Positions 6,053 to 6,307 of a stretch of 6,307 nucleotides of DNA are shown piece after piece (the first letter of the stretch is position 1; every line of letters begins with the position of its first letter). The stretch comes from an uncultured Clostridia bacterium. Lineage in GTDB: Bacteria > Bacillota > Clostridia > Christensenellales > Pumilibacteraceae. The stretch lies in NCBI GenBank assembly GCA_934229275.1, contig CAKQDN010000054.1:1-6307 (forward strand), in the 5' to 3' direction. The notes beneath the pieces were generated by a model, which was not told where the DNA came from, did not search any database, and saw nothing but the letters and a program-made list of their open reading frames with translations. A program made the position numbers and the translations under genes.

Positions 6053-6307
6053 TTATCTGTTTTTGCCTCTTTTCAGCACGAACGCAGCCGCCGCAAGCAA
6101 AGAAATAATTCCCGCTATCGCAACAGGCATATCGTCGGCGCCGACGGCAGACTTGCACGAACCGCAATTGCCGTTTTCTTCCTCGGGAAGTTTAGCCACG
6201 GTTTCGGTTTTAGTTCCGCCGCAAGACAAACAGGTGAAGGTTTTTTCGCCCTCTTTTTCCGTCGTGGGCTGACGGGTGATTTCGCCGTCGTTCCACTTAT
6301 GCTCGGT
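6053..6307 (-). CDS. C-terminal end of a surface protein with CxxCG repeat and membrane-anchor tail (5' end outside window)
   Basis: Eighty-four residues and a TAA stop are visible; the gene enters from the right edge. The first part has the pattern HKW..G......P....G...FTCLSCGGTKTET (window residues 3-36), a CxxCG repeat common at the ends of multi-domain secreted proteins of Bacillota. An acidic linker PEEENGN follows, then CGSC (48-51), a hydrophobic segment (~60-78, MPVAIAGIISLLAAAAFVL) and the basic end KRGKNR. That is the layout of a C-terminal cell-surface anchor, but no LPXTG motif precedes it. The catalytic or binding part is outside the window, so its function cannot be stated. It points toward the AraC-type gene, and its C-terminal repeat resembles the segment at the left edge of the GH31 protein. 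Confidence 0.88.
   Translation of the reverse strand, partial: TEHKWNDGEITRQPTTEKEGEKTFTCLSCGGTKTETVAKLPEEENGNCGSCKSAVGADDMPVAIAGIISLLAAAAFVLKRGKNR

Noticed and set aside
6063..6272. Plus-strand open frame of 69 codons
   Set aside because: It is antisense to the surface-protein C-terminus, which has a coherent CxxCG repeat, membrane tail and terminator.
1..6307. CRISPR array, insertion sequence, tRNA, rRNA or phage-defence genes
   Set aside because: No regularly spaced identical DNA repeats, transposase motifs, cloverleaf sequence or defence-type domains were seen on either strand.

Overview
The window looks like chromosomal DNA from a Gram-positive member of the Bacillota, probably an uncultured gut-type clostridium. 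The signs are strong GGAGG ribosome binding sites, a TTG start with a Gram-positive-style signal peptide, multi-module secreted proteins with cysteine-containing repeats and a C-terminal membrane tail, and moderate base composition. The lineage is inferred; there is no rRNA or marker gene to fix it.

Layout. (1) Positions 1-4945, minus strand: one uninterrupted reading frame of 1648 codons that starts at a TTG and runs off the left edge. It is a secreted glycoside hydrolase family 31 (GH31) enzyme. Its order is signal peptide, N-terminal beta domain, catalytic barrel (predicted nucleophile D333 and acid/base D412), a PA14 domain inserted in the proximal C-terminal beta domain, a distal beta domain, four tandem beta-rich modules of about 180 residues, and the start of a CxxC repeat. 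(2) Positions 4946-5141: a divergent intergenic region with overlapping back-to-back promoter elements, a near-identical pair of 17-bp direct repeats 51 bp apart, and a second, looser pair of repeats. (3) Positions 5142-5936, plus strand: a complete AraC-family regulator. (4) Positions 5937-6052: two hairpin terminators between convergent genes. (5) Positions 6053-6307, minus strand: the C-terminal 84 residues of another surface protein, with a CxxCG repeat and a membrane-anchor tail.

Working model (inference): the AraC-type regulator senses a sugar or glycan signal and controls the divergently transcribed GH31 gene, and perhaps itself, through the paired direct repeats. The GH31 enzyme is exported and, like the protein encoded to the right, probably held at the cell surface, with PA14 and the four beta modules helping bind glycan or position the enzyme. 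This is best read as a small regulated glycan-degradation locus. I see no defence system, CRISPR array, mobile element or RNA gene. The least familiar parts are the four-fold C-terminal module array and the compact two-way regulatory region.
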